A stretch of DNA of 5,580 nt. Origin: CAZYJD01 sp964647785 (GTDB lineage Bacteria > Bacteroidota > Bacteroidia > NS11-12g > UBA9320). The notes beneath the pieces were generated by a model. That model made no database searches. It was not told the origin of the DNA and saw nothing but the letters and a program-made list of their open reading frames with translations. Made by a program: the position numbers and the translations under genes. Below, piece by piece: positions 1-5,580 of this stretch. The stretch spans positions 1 to 5,580 of the forward strand of contig CAZYJD010000115.1 of the NCBI GenBank assembly GCA_964647785.1. The letters are read 5' to 3'. Each line of letters starts with the position of its first letter. Positions within the stretch are counted from its first letter, which is position 1.

Positions 1-36
1 ACACGGCGGGCTCCTGCGGGTGAGGCGGGCGGTCAT
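1..36 (-). CDS. Possible start of an unknown GC-rich gene, runs off left edge
   Basis: On the minus strand an ATG at 36-34 overlaps the stop codon of the upstream frame as ATGA, and the frame stays open for the 12 codons available before the window edge. The visible peptide is MTARLTRRSPPC, arginine-rich as expected for very GC-rich DNA. A four-base ATGA overlap is the usual arrangement for adjacent genes in one operon in GC-rich bacteria, which is the only argument for this being a real start. The piece is too short to assign a product. It lies in the GC-rich segment that probably does not belong to the same genome as the rest of the window. Confidence 0.3.
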   Translation of the reverse strand, partial: MTARLTRRSPPC

Positions 37-168
37 GCTCCCACGAACCCGATCCGCAGCTCGATCCGGTGCCGGTAGGTCTCGCCCGGTCGCAGGATCG
101 GCGACGGCGCCCAGGCGAGATGAGGGGCCGGCGCCGAAGACTCCTCCCGTTCGCTCGATCCGGCCCGA
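1..168. other. GC-rich segment of foreign origin (probable chimeric contig end)
   Basis: Hand counting gives 122 G or C in positions 1-166 (about 73%), against 25 of 60 in positions 181-240 (about 42%), with a sharp rather than gradual change around 165-172. The segment reads best as two overlapping minus-strand coding ends, opposite to the plus-strand operon that follows. The break falls within the DUF6089 gene, before its first recognisable conserved residues, so its normal start and signal peptide are missing. No insertion-sequence end, terminal inverted repeat, tRNA end or target duplication is visible at the switch. An assembly or library chimera explains this more simply than a recombination event, but a real insertion cannot be excluded from sequence alone. 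Confidence 0.75.
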
Positions 169-170
169 AC
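33..170 (-). CDS. C-terminal fragment, possible aldose 1-epimerase (galactose mutarotase family)
   Basis: The minus-strand frame ending in TGA at 35-33 is open for 45 codons back to the composition break near 170. Its end reads SPILRPGETYRHRIELRIGF followed by VGA and stop. The pattern of a hydrophobic strand, then LxPGExYRHR, then a final beta strand resembles the C-terminal edge of aldose 1-epimerase/galactose mutarotase-like sugar-binding folds, which interconvert sugar anomers in the cytoplasm. That is recognition of a short pattern, so the family call is tentative; other beta-sandwich carbohydrate proteins end similarly. The N-terminal bulk of the gene, with any catalytic His and Glu, is not present because the sequence switches to Bacteroidota DNA. 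The GC-rich codons and the ATGA overlap with the next gene suggest an actinobacterial or similar source. Confidence 0.4.
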   Translation of the reverse strand, partial: VRAGSSEREESSAPAPHLAWAPSPILRPGETYRHRIELRIGFVGA

Positions 171-871
171 CAAATGATGTGCCTGAACATTTCTGGGAAA
201 CACGTCCTGCTGCTGGTATTTTTTACAAACACAACTTCAATAATTACTGGTCTTGGAGACCCGCCCTCATTTATGGCGAAATTGGGGGCTCTGATGAAAA
301 TTTCAGCGAGTACAAATACCGCAATTTGAATTTTAGAAGTGATATCTGGGAGTTTTCAAACATCTTAGAATTTAACTACTTGCCATTCGGTGCCAAAGTA
401 CTTACCAGCGAATTCAGTTCTTATGTATTCACCGGAATTTCGCTCTTGCATTTTGATCCTGAGGCAGAGTTTAACGGCAACTATGTACGCCTGCACCCGA
501 TGCGAACAGAAGGACAGGAAGGAAAAAATCACTACAAATTATGGCAGCTTACCATCCCCATAGGCGGTGGGGTGAAATATGCCATCAATAAAAATTGGGT
601 CTTCGGTTGGGAGCTTGGTTTTAGAAAAACCTTCACCGATTATTTGGATGATGTGAGTGATGTATACCCCGATCCTGCACAGCAAGTGGCTCGATATGGT
701 CAGCAATCATATGATTTCAGCGATCGATCCAAGGAAGTTCCGGGAATTGCCGAGCCATTGGCCAAGGGTGGTGATATGCGCGGCGATCCGAGCTTAAAAG
801 ATTGGTACATCATATCTGCATTTTCGATTTCTTACCGCATTACCCCCATTATGTGTTGGCCCAAAAGATGA
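170..871 (+). CDS. DUF6089 / PorG-like outer membrane beta-barrel protein, 5' truncated
   Basis: The native part begins near the proline and asparagine codons at 170-175 and runs about 233 residues to TGA at 869-871. The frame is also open upstream to a GTG at 20, but those 50 codons are GC-rich foreign sequence and should not be counted. The peptide has the look of a small outer-membrane barrel: an early TRPAAGIFYKHNFNNYWSWR segment, alternating aromatic and polar strands, a glycine-rich turn (IPIGGGVKYAINKNW), GWELGFRKTFTDYLDDVS, and a final strand WYIISAFSISYRI. This matches the DUF6089 family, which in Bacteroidota sits directly before uppS and bamA; the Porphyromonas member at this locus is PorG, linked to type IX secretion. 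Whether this homologue serves type IX secretion is inference. The signal peptide and N-terminal strands are lost at the composition break. The stop overlaps the uppS start as ATGA, implying translational coupling. Confidence 0.85.
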   Translation, partial: PNDVPEHFWETRPAAGIFYKHNFNNYWSWRPALIYGEIGGSDENFSEYKYRNLNFRSDIWEFSNILEFNYLPFGAKVLTSEFSSYVFTGISLLHFDPEAEFNGNYVRLHPMRTEGQEGKNHYKLWQLTIPIGGGVKYAINKNWVFGWELGFRKTFTDYLDDVSDVYPDPAQQVARYGQQSYDFSDRSKEVPGIAEPLAKGGDMRGDPSLKDWYIISAFSISYRITPIMCWPKR

Positions 872-1614
872 AGGAATTAAAAGATCATATCGACCTGGGA
901 CGATTGCCACAGCACATTGCGGTAATCATGGATGGAAACGGTCGCTGGGCTAAAAAGCAGGGGCGCATGCGCATATTCGGGCATGAAAACGGGGTTAAAG
1001 CGGTGCGAGAAGTGACCGAATCTTGCGCAGAACTCGGCGTTGAATACCTCACCCTCTATGCATTTTCTACCGAGAACTGGAACCGGCCCAGAGAAGAGGT
1101 AAATGCGTTGATGAGTCTTTTGGTGAGCACCATTCACAGTGAAACCGATACCTTGATGAAGAATGGCATCCGGCTTGAAGCCATAGGCGATATTGAAAAC
1201 CTTCCGGTGGATTGCCGAAAGGAATTGTCAGAAGCCATGGCCATCACTGAAACAAATAACCGCATGACATTGGTATTGGCGCTGAGCTACAGTTCGCGAT
1301 GGGATCTCATGCGCGCTGTGCGCCATCTTGCCTCAGAAGTTGAAGCCGGCAAGTTGAAACCTTCAGATATCAAAGAAGAGCACATCAGTCATTCACTGAC
1401 CACCAGAGAATACCCCAACCCCGATTTAATGATCCGAACAAGTGGTGAACACCGCATTAGCAATTTTCTTCTTTGGGAATTGGCTTATGCCGAATTCTAT
1501 TTCACCGATACCTTGTGGCCTGATTTTAGAAAGGACGACCTCTACAAAGCATTGATCGATTATCAAAACCGTGAACGAAGATTTGGAAAAACAAGTGAAC
1601 AGATTCTTACATAA
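868..1614 (+). CDS. uppS: Isoprenyl transferase (undecaprenyl diphosphate synthase)
   Basis: This cytosolic, membrane-associated cis-prenyltransferase adds isopentenyl diphosphate units to farnesyl diphosphate to make the C55 lipid carrier for peptidoglycan and surface polysaccharides. The 248-residue length is normal. The N-terminal motif PQHIAVIMDGNGRWAK contains the diphosphate-binding Asp22 (equivalent to E. coli Asp26), followed by Gly25, Arg26 and His39. The block YAFSTENWNRP supplies Ser67, Asn70, Trp71 and Arg73. The C-terminal block RTSGEHRISNFLLWELAYAE supplies Arg190, Arg196, Ser198 and Glu209, the last a Mg2+ ligand. All expected catalytic residues are present. I chose ATG 868 over the upstream in-frame ATG at 802, because 868 gives the family N-terminus and a four-base ATGA overlap with the preceding gene, while the earlier 22 codons only re-read that gene. 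No Shine-Dalgarno sequence is evident, as is usual in Bacteroidota. Confidence 0.97.
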   Translation: MKELKDHIDLGRLPQHIAVIMDGNGRWAKKQGRMRIFGHENGVKAVREVTESCAELGVEYLTLYAFSTENWNRPREEVNALMSLLVSTIHSETDTLMKNGIRLEAIGDIENLPVDCRKELSEAMAITETNNRMTLVLALSYSSRWDLMRAVRHLASEVEAGKLKPSDIKEEHISHSLTTREYPNPDLMIRTSGEHRISNFLLWELAYAEFYFTDTLWPDFRKDDLYKALIDYQNRERRFGKTSEQILT

Positions 1615-4108
1615 ACGCAGCATTGTTTTTCTGATCGGCCTTATGGGCCTATTACCGGCCTTTGCGCAGAGTGGCGACAGCACAGAATCTACTCAGATTA
1701 ACATGGATTATGACCGGCCGCAGAAATATACCATTGCCGGCATTACCGTAAGTGGAACCAAGTACATGGATGGAAACATCCTCGCCTTGCTTTCCGGTTT
1801 AACCATCGGCGAGCAGATCAATATCCCAGGCGATGAGCTCAGAAATGCCATCGACCGAATTTGGAAACAAGATCTCTTTGCAGATATTGAGATTTACGCC
1901 ACTAAAATAGAGGGCAAGAACATTTATCTGAACATTCAAGTTACCGAACGCCCAAGGTTGAGCAGATATTCCATCAAAGGACTCAAAAAGGCAGAAACCA
2001 AAAACATCAAAGAGGAGATTTCACTCAGAAGCAATGAAATCATTACCGAAAACCTCATCAATAAAGCACGCCGTGAAATACTGGCCTACTTCCATGAAAA
2101 GGGCTTTTTTAACGCCAAAGTGGAGGTGAAATCTGAAGATGATCCCGATAAGGAAAACCAGCAGATCCTGAGAATCAACATTGACAAAGGACCGCGGGTA
2201 AAAGTGAATGAAATCATCATCGTTGGCAATGAGCACCTCACGGATCAAAAGCTTCATCGAATACTCAAGCCCAAACAGAAAAAGAAGAAATGGAACATCT
2301 TCGCTTCTTCGCGTTTTGTGCAGGAGAAGTACGATGAAACCCGTCCGGAAATTCTTGCCAAGTACCAGGCAATGGGTTACCGCGATGCAAGCATTGTCAC
2401 AGACAGCCTGTATCAGGTTGGCGAAGGCCTGGTGAATATTTACCTCAAAATAGAGGAGGGCAATAAGTACTTCTTCCGCGATATTTTATTCTCCGGAAAC
2501 ACCAAATATTCATCGGGAATGCTCGATACCATACTCGGCATCAAAAAAGGCGAAATATTCGATCAATCCAAGCTGGATACCCGCTTGTACATGAATCCAA
2601 ATGGTTTCGATATAACGAGCCTTTACATGGATGATGGCTACCTGTTTTTCAGCGTAACGCCGGTAGAAGTTTTGGTAGAGAACGACAGCATCGACTTGGA
2701 AATACGCATCTACGAAGGCAAGCAGGCCACCATCAATCGGGTAACCGTGGTGGGCAATGACAAAACTTCCGACCATGTGATCCTGCGGGCGTTGAGAACC
2801 CGGCCCGGACAAAAGTTCAGCCGCAGTGATATTCAGCGCTCCATGCGTGAGTTGGCTCAGCTCAATTATTTCGACCCCGAGGCCATGGATGTTCAACCCA
2901 CGCCCAATCCCGCCGATGGTACGGTGGATATCAAATACATCGTAGCCGAAAAACCCAGCGATCAGGTAGAAGCATCCGGTGGTTGGGGTGGAATAGGCGG
3001 ATTCGTAGGCACCATTGGCCTTACCTTGAATAATTTCAGCTCCAGAAAAATGTTCCAAAAAGGGGGGTGGAATCCCATCCCAGCAGGAGACGGGCAACAA
3101 CTCGGCTTGCGTGCCCAATCGAACGGCTTCAATTTTCAGGGCTACAGTTTTTCATTCACTGAACCATGGCTGGGTGGCAAGAAGCCCAATTCGTTCAGCA
3201 TTTCACTCTTTCACAACATTCAATCAATGGGCAGGGGTTTCAAAGACAATACGCTTACCACCACGGGTGGAACGGTAATGTTGGGAAAACTTTTGCAGTG
3301 GCCCGATGATTATTTCACCTGGAGCAATTCCCTCACGTTTCAGCGATATGCACTGAGAAACTGGGCGCAATGGGGGGCGGAAGAGATTGGTTTCACGCAA
3401 GGGATAGCCAATAATTTTGCCTTCAGCACCGTCCTTTCCAGAAACTCTTCAGACCATCCTATTTTTCCAACCACGGGTTCACAAATCAGTGCGTCTCTTC
3501 AATTCACCCCGCCTTATTCAGCGTTTCAGAAAAACAAAGATTACAGTCGGCTTTCTGCACAGGAGCGTTTCCGCTGGGTGGAGTACCACAAGTGGAAGTT
3601 CGATGCCAAGTGGTTCATTAAGCCCATTCCCAATTTCAAACTGGTGTTGATGCCACAGGTGCGCATGGGGCTGATTGGTTTGTACAACAACGACATTGGG
3701 TACTCCCCGTTTGAGCAGTTTTTGGTGGGAGGAGCAGGACTGGTAGGCTTTACGCTCTACGGAACCGATATCGTTTCTCAAAGAGGATACCGCGATGGTC
3801 GTATTTCCGATCCGCGAAACGGCCAGAACCCCGACCCCATTTTCAACCGATATACCCTGGAGTTAAGGTACCCCATTTCGATGAACCCATCGGCTACGGT
3901 ATTTGCCATTTCTTTTTTAGAGGCCGGAAATACCTGGGAAAACCTGCAGTCTTACAATCCTTTCGATGTAAGGCGAGCAGCGGGTGTAGGGGTGCGACTG
4001 TTCCTGCCCATGTTCGGGCTCATTGGGTTTGATTACGCCTGGGGCTTCGACCATTTGCCGTTCGAGCAGAAAGGGCAGTTCCATTTCTTCCTGGGGCAGC
4101 AGTTTTAG
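1595..4108 (+). CDS. bamA: Outer membrane protein assembly factor BamA (Omp85 family)
   Basis: BamA is the outer-membrane core of the BAM complex that folds and inserts beta-barrel proteins. From the GTG at 1595 the protein has 837 residues: signal peptide (MNRFLHKR, a hydrophobic run ending GLLPAFA, likely cleavage before QSGD), five POTRA domains over about residues 45-457, then an Omp85 barrel to the C-terminus. POTRA starts are marked by strands such as YTIAGITVSGTKYM, RYSIKGLKK, VNEIIIVGNEHL, FRDILFSGNTKY and INRVTVVGNDK. POTRA3 carries a lysine-rich insert (KPKQKKKKWNIF), similar to ones I recall in Bacteroidota homologues. The barrel opens with GGWGGIGGFVGTIGLTLNNF; the conserved L6 motif appears as QRGY at about 729-732, and the chain ends in Phe, the usual outer-membrane signature. 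An alternative GTG at 1571 adds eight charged residues before the signal peptide and seems less likely. The 1595 start overlaps uppS by 20 bases. No ompH/skp gene follows. Confidence 0.96.
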   Translation: MNRFLHKRSIVFLIGLMGLLPAFAQSGDSTESTQINMDYDRPQKYTIAGITVSGTKYMDGNILALLSGLTIGEQINIPGDELRNAIDRIWKQDLFADIEIYATKIEGKNIYLNIQVTERPRLSRYSIKGLKKAETKNIKEEISLRSNEIITENLINKARREILAYFHEKGFFNAKVEVKSEDDPDKENQQILRINIDKGPRVKVNEIIIVGNEHLTDQKLHRILKPKQKKKKWNIFASSRFVQEKYDETRPEILAKYQAMGYRDASIVTDSLYQVGEGLVNIYLKIEEGNKYFFRDILFSGNTKYSSGMLDTILGIKKGEIFDQSKLDTRLYMNPNGFDITSLYMDDGYLFFSVTPVEVLVENDSIDLEIRIYEGKQATINRVTVVGNDKTSDHVILRALRTRPGQKFSRSDIQRSMRELAQLNYFDPEAMDVQPTPNPADGTVDIKYIVAEKPSDQVEASGGWGGIGGFVGTIGLTLNNFSSRKMFQKGGWNPIPAGDGQQLGLRAQSNGFNFQGYSFSFTEPWLGGKKPNSFSISLFHNIQSMGRGFKDNTLTTTGGTVMLGKLLQWPDDYFTWSNSLTFQRYALRNWAQWGAEEIGFTQGIANNFAFSTVLSRNSSDHPIFPTTGSQISASLQFTPPYSAFQKNKDYSRLSAQERFRWVEYHKWKFDAKWFIKPIPNFKLVLMPQVRMGLIGLYNNDIGYSPFEQFLVGGAGLVGFTLYGTDIVSQRGYRDGRISDPRNGQNPDPIFNRYTLELRYPISMNPSATVFAISFLEAGNTWENLQSYNPFDVRRAAGVGVRLFLPMFGLIGFDYAWGFDHLPFEQKGQFHFFLGQQF

Positions 4109-4135
4109 ATTTCAGATTCCCAGATCCCAGATTTC
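4107..4135. repeat. Short tandem array of AGAT-type 7-8 base units
   Basis: Four imperfect direct units follow head to tail: AGATTTC (4107-4113), AGATTCCC (4114-4121), AGATCCC (4122-4128) and AGATTTC (4129-4135). The first unit overlaps the last two bases of the bamA TAG stop. Similar runs of AGATTTC/AGATTCC are familiar as low-complexity intergenic sequence in Bacteroidota, so this is probably slippage-generated sequence with no assigned function. It has no inverted symmetry or dyad that would suggest a CRISPR array or protein-binding operator. Confidence 0.6.
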
Positions 4136-4202
4136 TAATGGTGTTTTTGGTGTCAAAGATGAACGCTGTGATGGGTTGTTCTTGATCCATACAGAGCGGC
4201 AT

Positions 4203-4242
4203 AAAAAAAGGAGCTGCAGTAGAAACCACAACTCCTCTTTTT
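4203..4242. terminator. Probable bidirectional terminator between bamA and gapA
   Basis: A run of seven A, then GGAG, is mirrored by CTCC, T, C and five T. The stem is AGGAG/CTCCT, extended outward by five A-T pairs past one A.C mismatch, and inward by a T-A and a G-C pair past another mismatch, closing over an imperfect loop. Flanking A tract and T tract make the structure readable from both strands, which suits its position between the convergent genes bamA (plus) and gapA (minus, stop at 4263). The core stem is short and mismatched, so strength is uncertain. Confidence 0.65.
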
Positions 4243-4262
4243 ATATCATTTACAATCGGTGT

Positions 4263-5252
4263 TTACATGTTTCCGATTTTCTCCATCAGGTCGGCAATGC
4301 GGTTGCTATAGCCGGCTTCATTGTCGTACCAACCCACCACTTTTACCGTTTTGCCTTGCGACATGGTCAGTTCACTATCGAAGATGCAGCTGTGGCTGTT
4401 TCCTACGATATCGATGCTCACAATGGGATCGGTGGTGAACTGGAGAATGCCTTTAAGCGGACCGTTGGCAGCTTTTTCGAAAGCCGCGTTGATTGCTTCC
4501 GCACTGGCTTCAGATTTAAGCGTAGCGGTGAAATCGGTTACGGAACCATCGGGTATGGGCACGCGCATGGCGTTTCCATTGAGTTTACCTGCGAGATGAG
4601 GCAATACCAGACCAACAGCTTTTGCTGCCCCTGTGCTGGTAGGGATGATGCTGTATGCCGCTGCTCTGGCACGACGGAGGTCGCTATGCGGCGCATCTTG
4701 CAAACGCTGGTCAGAAGTATAAGCGTGAATGGTGGTCATGAAACCACTTTCCACCCCAAAGTTATCGTCGAGTACTTTTACCATGGGTGCGAGGCAGTTG
4801 GTGGTGCAGGAAGCATTGCTCAGCACACTTTCAGAGCCATCGAGTATTTCATCGTTCACCCCGAGAACCACGGTTTTCATATCGCCTTTTCCGGGGGCAG
4901 AGATCACCACCTTGCGGGCACCTGCGGCGATGTGCATTTCTGCATCTTCTTTCTTTACAAAGCGGCCGGTTGATTCGAGTACCACATCAACACCCAATTC
5001 TTTCCATGGAAGTTCAGTGGGTTTGGCCACTGCCAGGGCGTGTATTTTTTGGCCATTCACAATCAGGAATTCATCGTTGTAATCCACCGTACCGGCAAAT
5101 TGCCCGTGCACAGAATCGTATTTGAGCAAATGCGCCAGGGTTTTGTTGTCGGTTAGATCGTTGATGGCAACAACTTCAATGTTTTCTTTTTCAAGCAGAT
5201 ACTTGAAGGCTAAACGGCCGATGCGGCCAAATCCGTTAATGGCTACTTTCAT
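4263..5252 (-). CDS. gapA: Type I glyceraldehyde-3-phosphate dehydrogenase (NAD-dependent)
   Basis: This cytosolic enzyme of glycolysis and gluconeogenesis oxidatively phosphorylates glyceraldehyde-3-phosphate to 1,3-bisphosphoglycerate with NAD+. The 329-residue length is normal. The N-terminal Rossmann motif is INGFGRIGR (residues 5-13); Asp32 after the second strand favours NAD over NADP. The active-site block SNASCTTNCLAP places the nucleophile at Cys149, and TTIHAYT places the general base at His176, matching standard family numbering. Further family blocks are RRARAAAYSIIPTSTGAAKA, LNGNAMRVP and the C-terminal WYDNEAGYSNR. The ATG at 5252-5250 begins exactly at the conserved MKVAINGFGR, so the start is secure; no Shine-Dalgarno sequence precedes it. 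It is monocistronic here: convergent with bamA and divergent from the tRNA-Glu gene, with its own promoter. No pgk, tpi or regulator gene lies beside it in the window. Nothing appears broken or unusual in the protein. Confidence 0.98.
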   Translation of the reverse strand: MKVAINGFGRIGRLAFKYLLEKENIEVVAINDLTDNKTLAHLLKYDSVHGQFAGTVDYNDEFLIVNGQKIHALAVAKPTELPWKELGVDVVLESTGRFVKKEDAEMHIAAGARKVVISAPGKGDMKTVVLGVNDEILDGSESVLSNASCTTNCLAPMVKVLDDNFGVESGFMTTIHAYTSDQRLQDAPHSDLRRARAAAYSIIPTSTGAAKAVGLVLPHLAGKLNGNAMRVPIPDGSVTDFTATLKSEASAEAINAAFEKAANGPLKGILQFTTDPIVSIDIVGNSHSCIFDSELTMSQGKTVKVVGWYDNEAGYSNRIADLMEKIGNM

Positions 5253-5293
5253 GTTACAATGTTTAAGATCAGAATGTGTTCAAAGAATCGCTG

Positions 5294-5301
5294 CAAAAGT
5301 A
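5294..5301 (-). promoter_or_regulatory. gapA promoter, Bacteroidota-type -7 element
   Basis: On the minus strand 5301-5294 reads TACTTTTG, an exact match to the Bacteroidota -7 consensus TAnnTTTG. It lies 41 bases upstream of the gapA ATG, giving an expected leader of roughly 35 bases. The -33 TTTG is not clear: TTTG at 5316-5313 is only 11 bases away and TTG at 5328-5326 is 24 bases away, both outside the usual range. The call therefore rests on the -7 box and its position. Confidence 0.55.
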
Positions 5302-5321
5302 AAATTTTCGATCAAAAGGCC

Positions 5322-5352
5322 TTTGCAATTTTGTGGAAATGTATTTCTTTTG
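5322..5352 (+). promoter_or_regulatory. tRNA-Glu promoter, Bacteroidota type
   Basis: TTTG at 5322-5325 followed after 19 bases by TTCTTTTG at 5345-5352 fits the Bacteroidota primary sigma-factor pattern TTTG-N(17-23)-TAnnTTTG with one mismatch (T for A at the second base of the -7 box). Transcription would begin about 5358-5362, some ten bases before the mature tRNA 5' end at 5371, leaving a short leader for RNase P. The promoter is divergent to and interleaved with the upstream region of gapA. Confidence 0.6.
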
Positions 5353-5370
5353 CACTCCCAATACGACGAT

Positions 5371-5445
5371 GGCCCGTTCGTCTATCGGCTAGGACTCCAG
5401 ATTTTCATTCTGGCAAGAGGGGTTCGATTCCCCTACGGGCTACCA
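5371..5445 (+). tRNA. tRNA-Glu, anticodon UUC
   Basis: The 75-base gene folds as a complete cloverleaf. The acceptor stem GGCCCGT pairs with ACGGGCT (5435-5441), with a G-U first pair that I also recall from other Bacteroidota tRNA-Glu. The D arm uses GTCT and GGAC around the loop ATCGGCTA. The anticodon stem CCAGA/TCTGG (5397-5401 and 5409-5413) encloses the loop TTTTCAT with anticodon TTC at 5404-5406. The T arm is AGGGG-TTCGATT-CCCCT. The discriminator A (5442) is followed by an encoded CCA (5443-5445). It reads the glutamate codons GAA and GAG. It is a single gene with its own promoter and terminator rather than part of a visible tRNA cluster; no integrase or att duplication is visible near its 3' end. 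Confidence 0.98.
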
Positions 5446-5447
5446 AC

Positions 5448-5486
5448 AACCCTGTGAACCATGCGTTTGCAGGGTTTTTTGTTTTG
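5448..5486 (+). terminator. Rho-independent terminator of the tRNA-Glu gene
   Basis: AACCCTGTGAAC (5448-5459) pairs with GTTTGCAGGGTT (5465-5476) as a continuous 12-base-pair stem including two G-U pairs, closed by the five-base loop CATGC (5460-5464). A T-rich tail, TTTTGTTTTG, follows at 5477-5486. It begins two bases after the encoded CCA, so it clearly serves the tRNA transcript. Confidence 0.88.
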
Positions 5487-5580
5487 AGGGGGGATGGCAT
5501 GGGGGATGGAAATGTGGTTTTGGTGAATTTTTATAGCGCATGGTCCTATTCCCAAAGACCCATTGCTTACTTTATTTAAT

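Noticed and set aside
2240..2310. Lysine-rich insert in POTRA3 of BamA as an unusual feature
   Set aside because: Similar lysine-rich segments before the conserved KYxAMGYRDA-like helix are, as I recall, common in Bacteroidota BamA proteins, so it is probably family-typical.
2510..3118. A 202-codon open frame on the minus strand
   Set aside because: It lies wholly inside bamA, whose POTRA and barrel motifs are unambiguous in the opposite frame. Its translation shows no recognisable domain, so it is an antisense shadow.
4107..4135. CRISPR-like repeats
   Set aside because: Units are 7-8 bases, directly adjacent and without unique spacers, so this is a simple tandem repeat.
4137..4200. Possible small RNA or remnant gene between the repeat and the terminator
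   Set aside because: No promoter, stable hairpin or coding pattern was visible in these ~60 bases; it is best left as the bamA 3' untranslated region.
4023..4973. A 316-codon plus-strand open frame opposite gapA
   Set aside because: It begins inside bamA in another frame and then mirrors gapA, which carries complete catalytic motifs on the minus strand. The peptide is Cys/His/Gly-rich with no family pattern; a shadow of gapA codon bias.
5371..5486. tRNA-Glu as an integration site for a mobile element
   Set aside because: No integrase gene, no duplicated tRNA 3' end and no composition change follow the tRNA within the window; the terminator directly after CCA looks native.
5122..5579. Plus-strand open frames across the gapA start, tRNA and terminator
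   Set aside because: They pass through the promoter region, the tRNA-Glu cloverleaf and its terminator hairpin, which are structurally well supported. No conserved protein motif is visible.
5487..5580. Possible start of a further gene or tRNA at the right edge, such as the ATG at about 5534
   Set aside because: Only a few codons are available, with no recognisable promoter, motif or cloverleaf. Both strands are too short to support a call.

Overview
Nearly all of the window (about 170 to 5580) reads as the chromosome of a Bacteroidota bacterium, probably of the Flavobacteriales type. Evidence: the gene order DUF6089/PorG-like barrel, uppS, bamA is characteristic of that phylum; both readable promoters carry the phylum's TAnnTTTG-type -7 element; starts lack Shine-Dalgarno sequences; and base composition is moderate. 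Genus or species cannot be read from the window.

The first ~168 bases are different. By hand count positions 1-166 are about 73% G+C, while 181-240 are about 42%. The GC-rich piece carries what look like two overlapping minus-strand gene ends in an actinobacterial style: the C-terminus of a possible aldose 1-epimerase and the first codons of another gene. The switch near 165-172 cuts off the 5' end of the DUF6089 gene. The simplest explanation is a chimeric contig or misassembled end; the open frame across it makes an artificial fusion.

Layout: (1) 1-168, foreign-looking GC-rich fragment. (2) 170-4108, a compact plus-strand envelope-biogenesis operon: 5'-truncated DUF6089 outer-membrane barrel gene, uppS (undecaprenyl diphosphate synthase, 4-base ATGA overlap) and bamA (outer-membrane protein assembly, 20-base overlap with uppS if the preferred GTG start is used). 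(3) 4109-4262, a short tandem AGAT-type repeat and a probable bidirectional terminator between convergent genes. (4) 4263-5252 minus, gapA (glycolytic glyceraldehyde-3-phosphate dehydrogenase). (5) 5253-5370, divergent promoter region for gapA and a tRNA gene. (6) 5371-5445, tRNA-Glu(UUC) with encoded CCA, followed by a strong hairpin-T terminator. (7) 5487-5580, 94 bases in which I see no supported feature.

Functionally, uppS makes the lipid carrier for peptidoglycan and surface polysaccharide, bamA inserts beta-barrel proteins such as its DUF6089 neighbour into the outer membrane, and gapA and tRNA-Glu are separate housekeeping units. I found no new defence, mobile or biosynthetic system here. 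The points most worth checking are the composition break at the left end and the absence of the usual ompH/skp genes directly after bamA.
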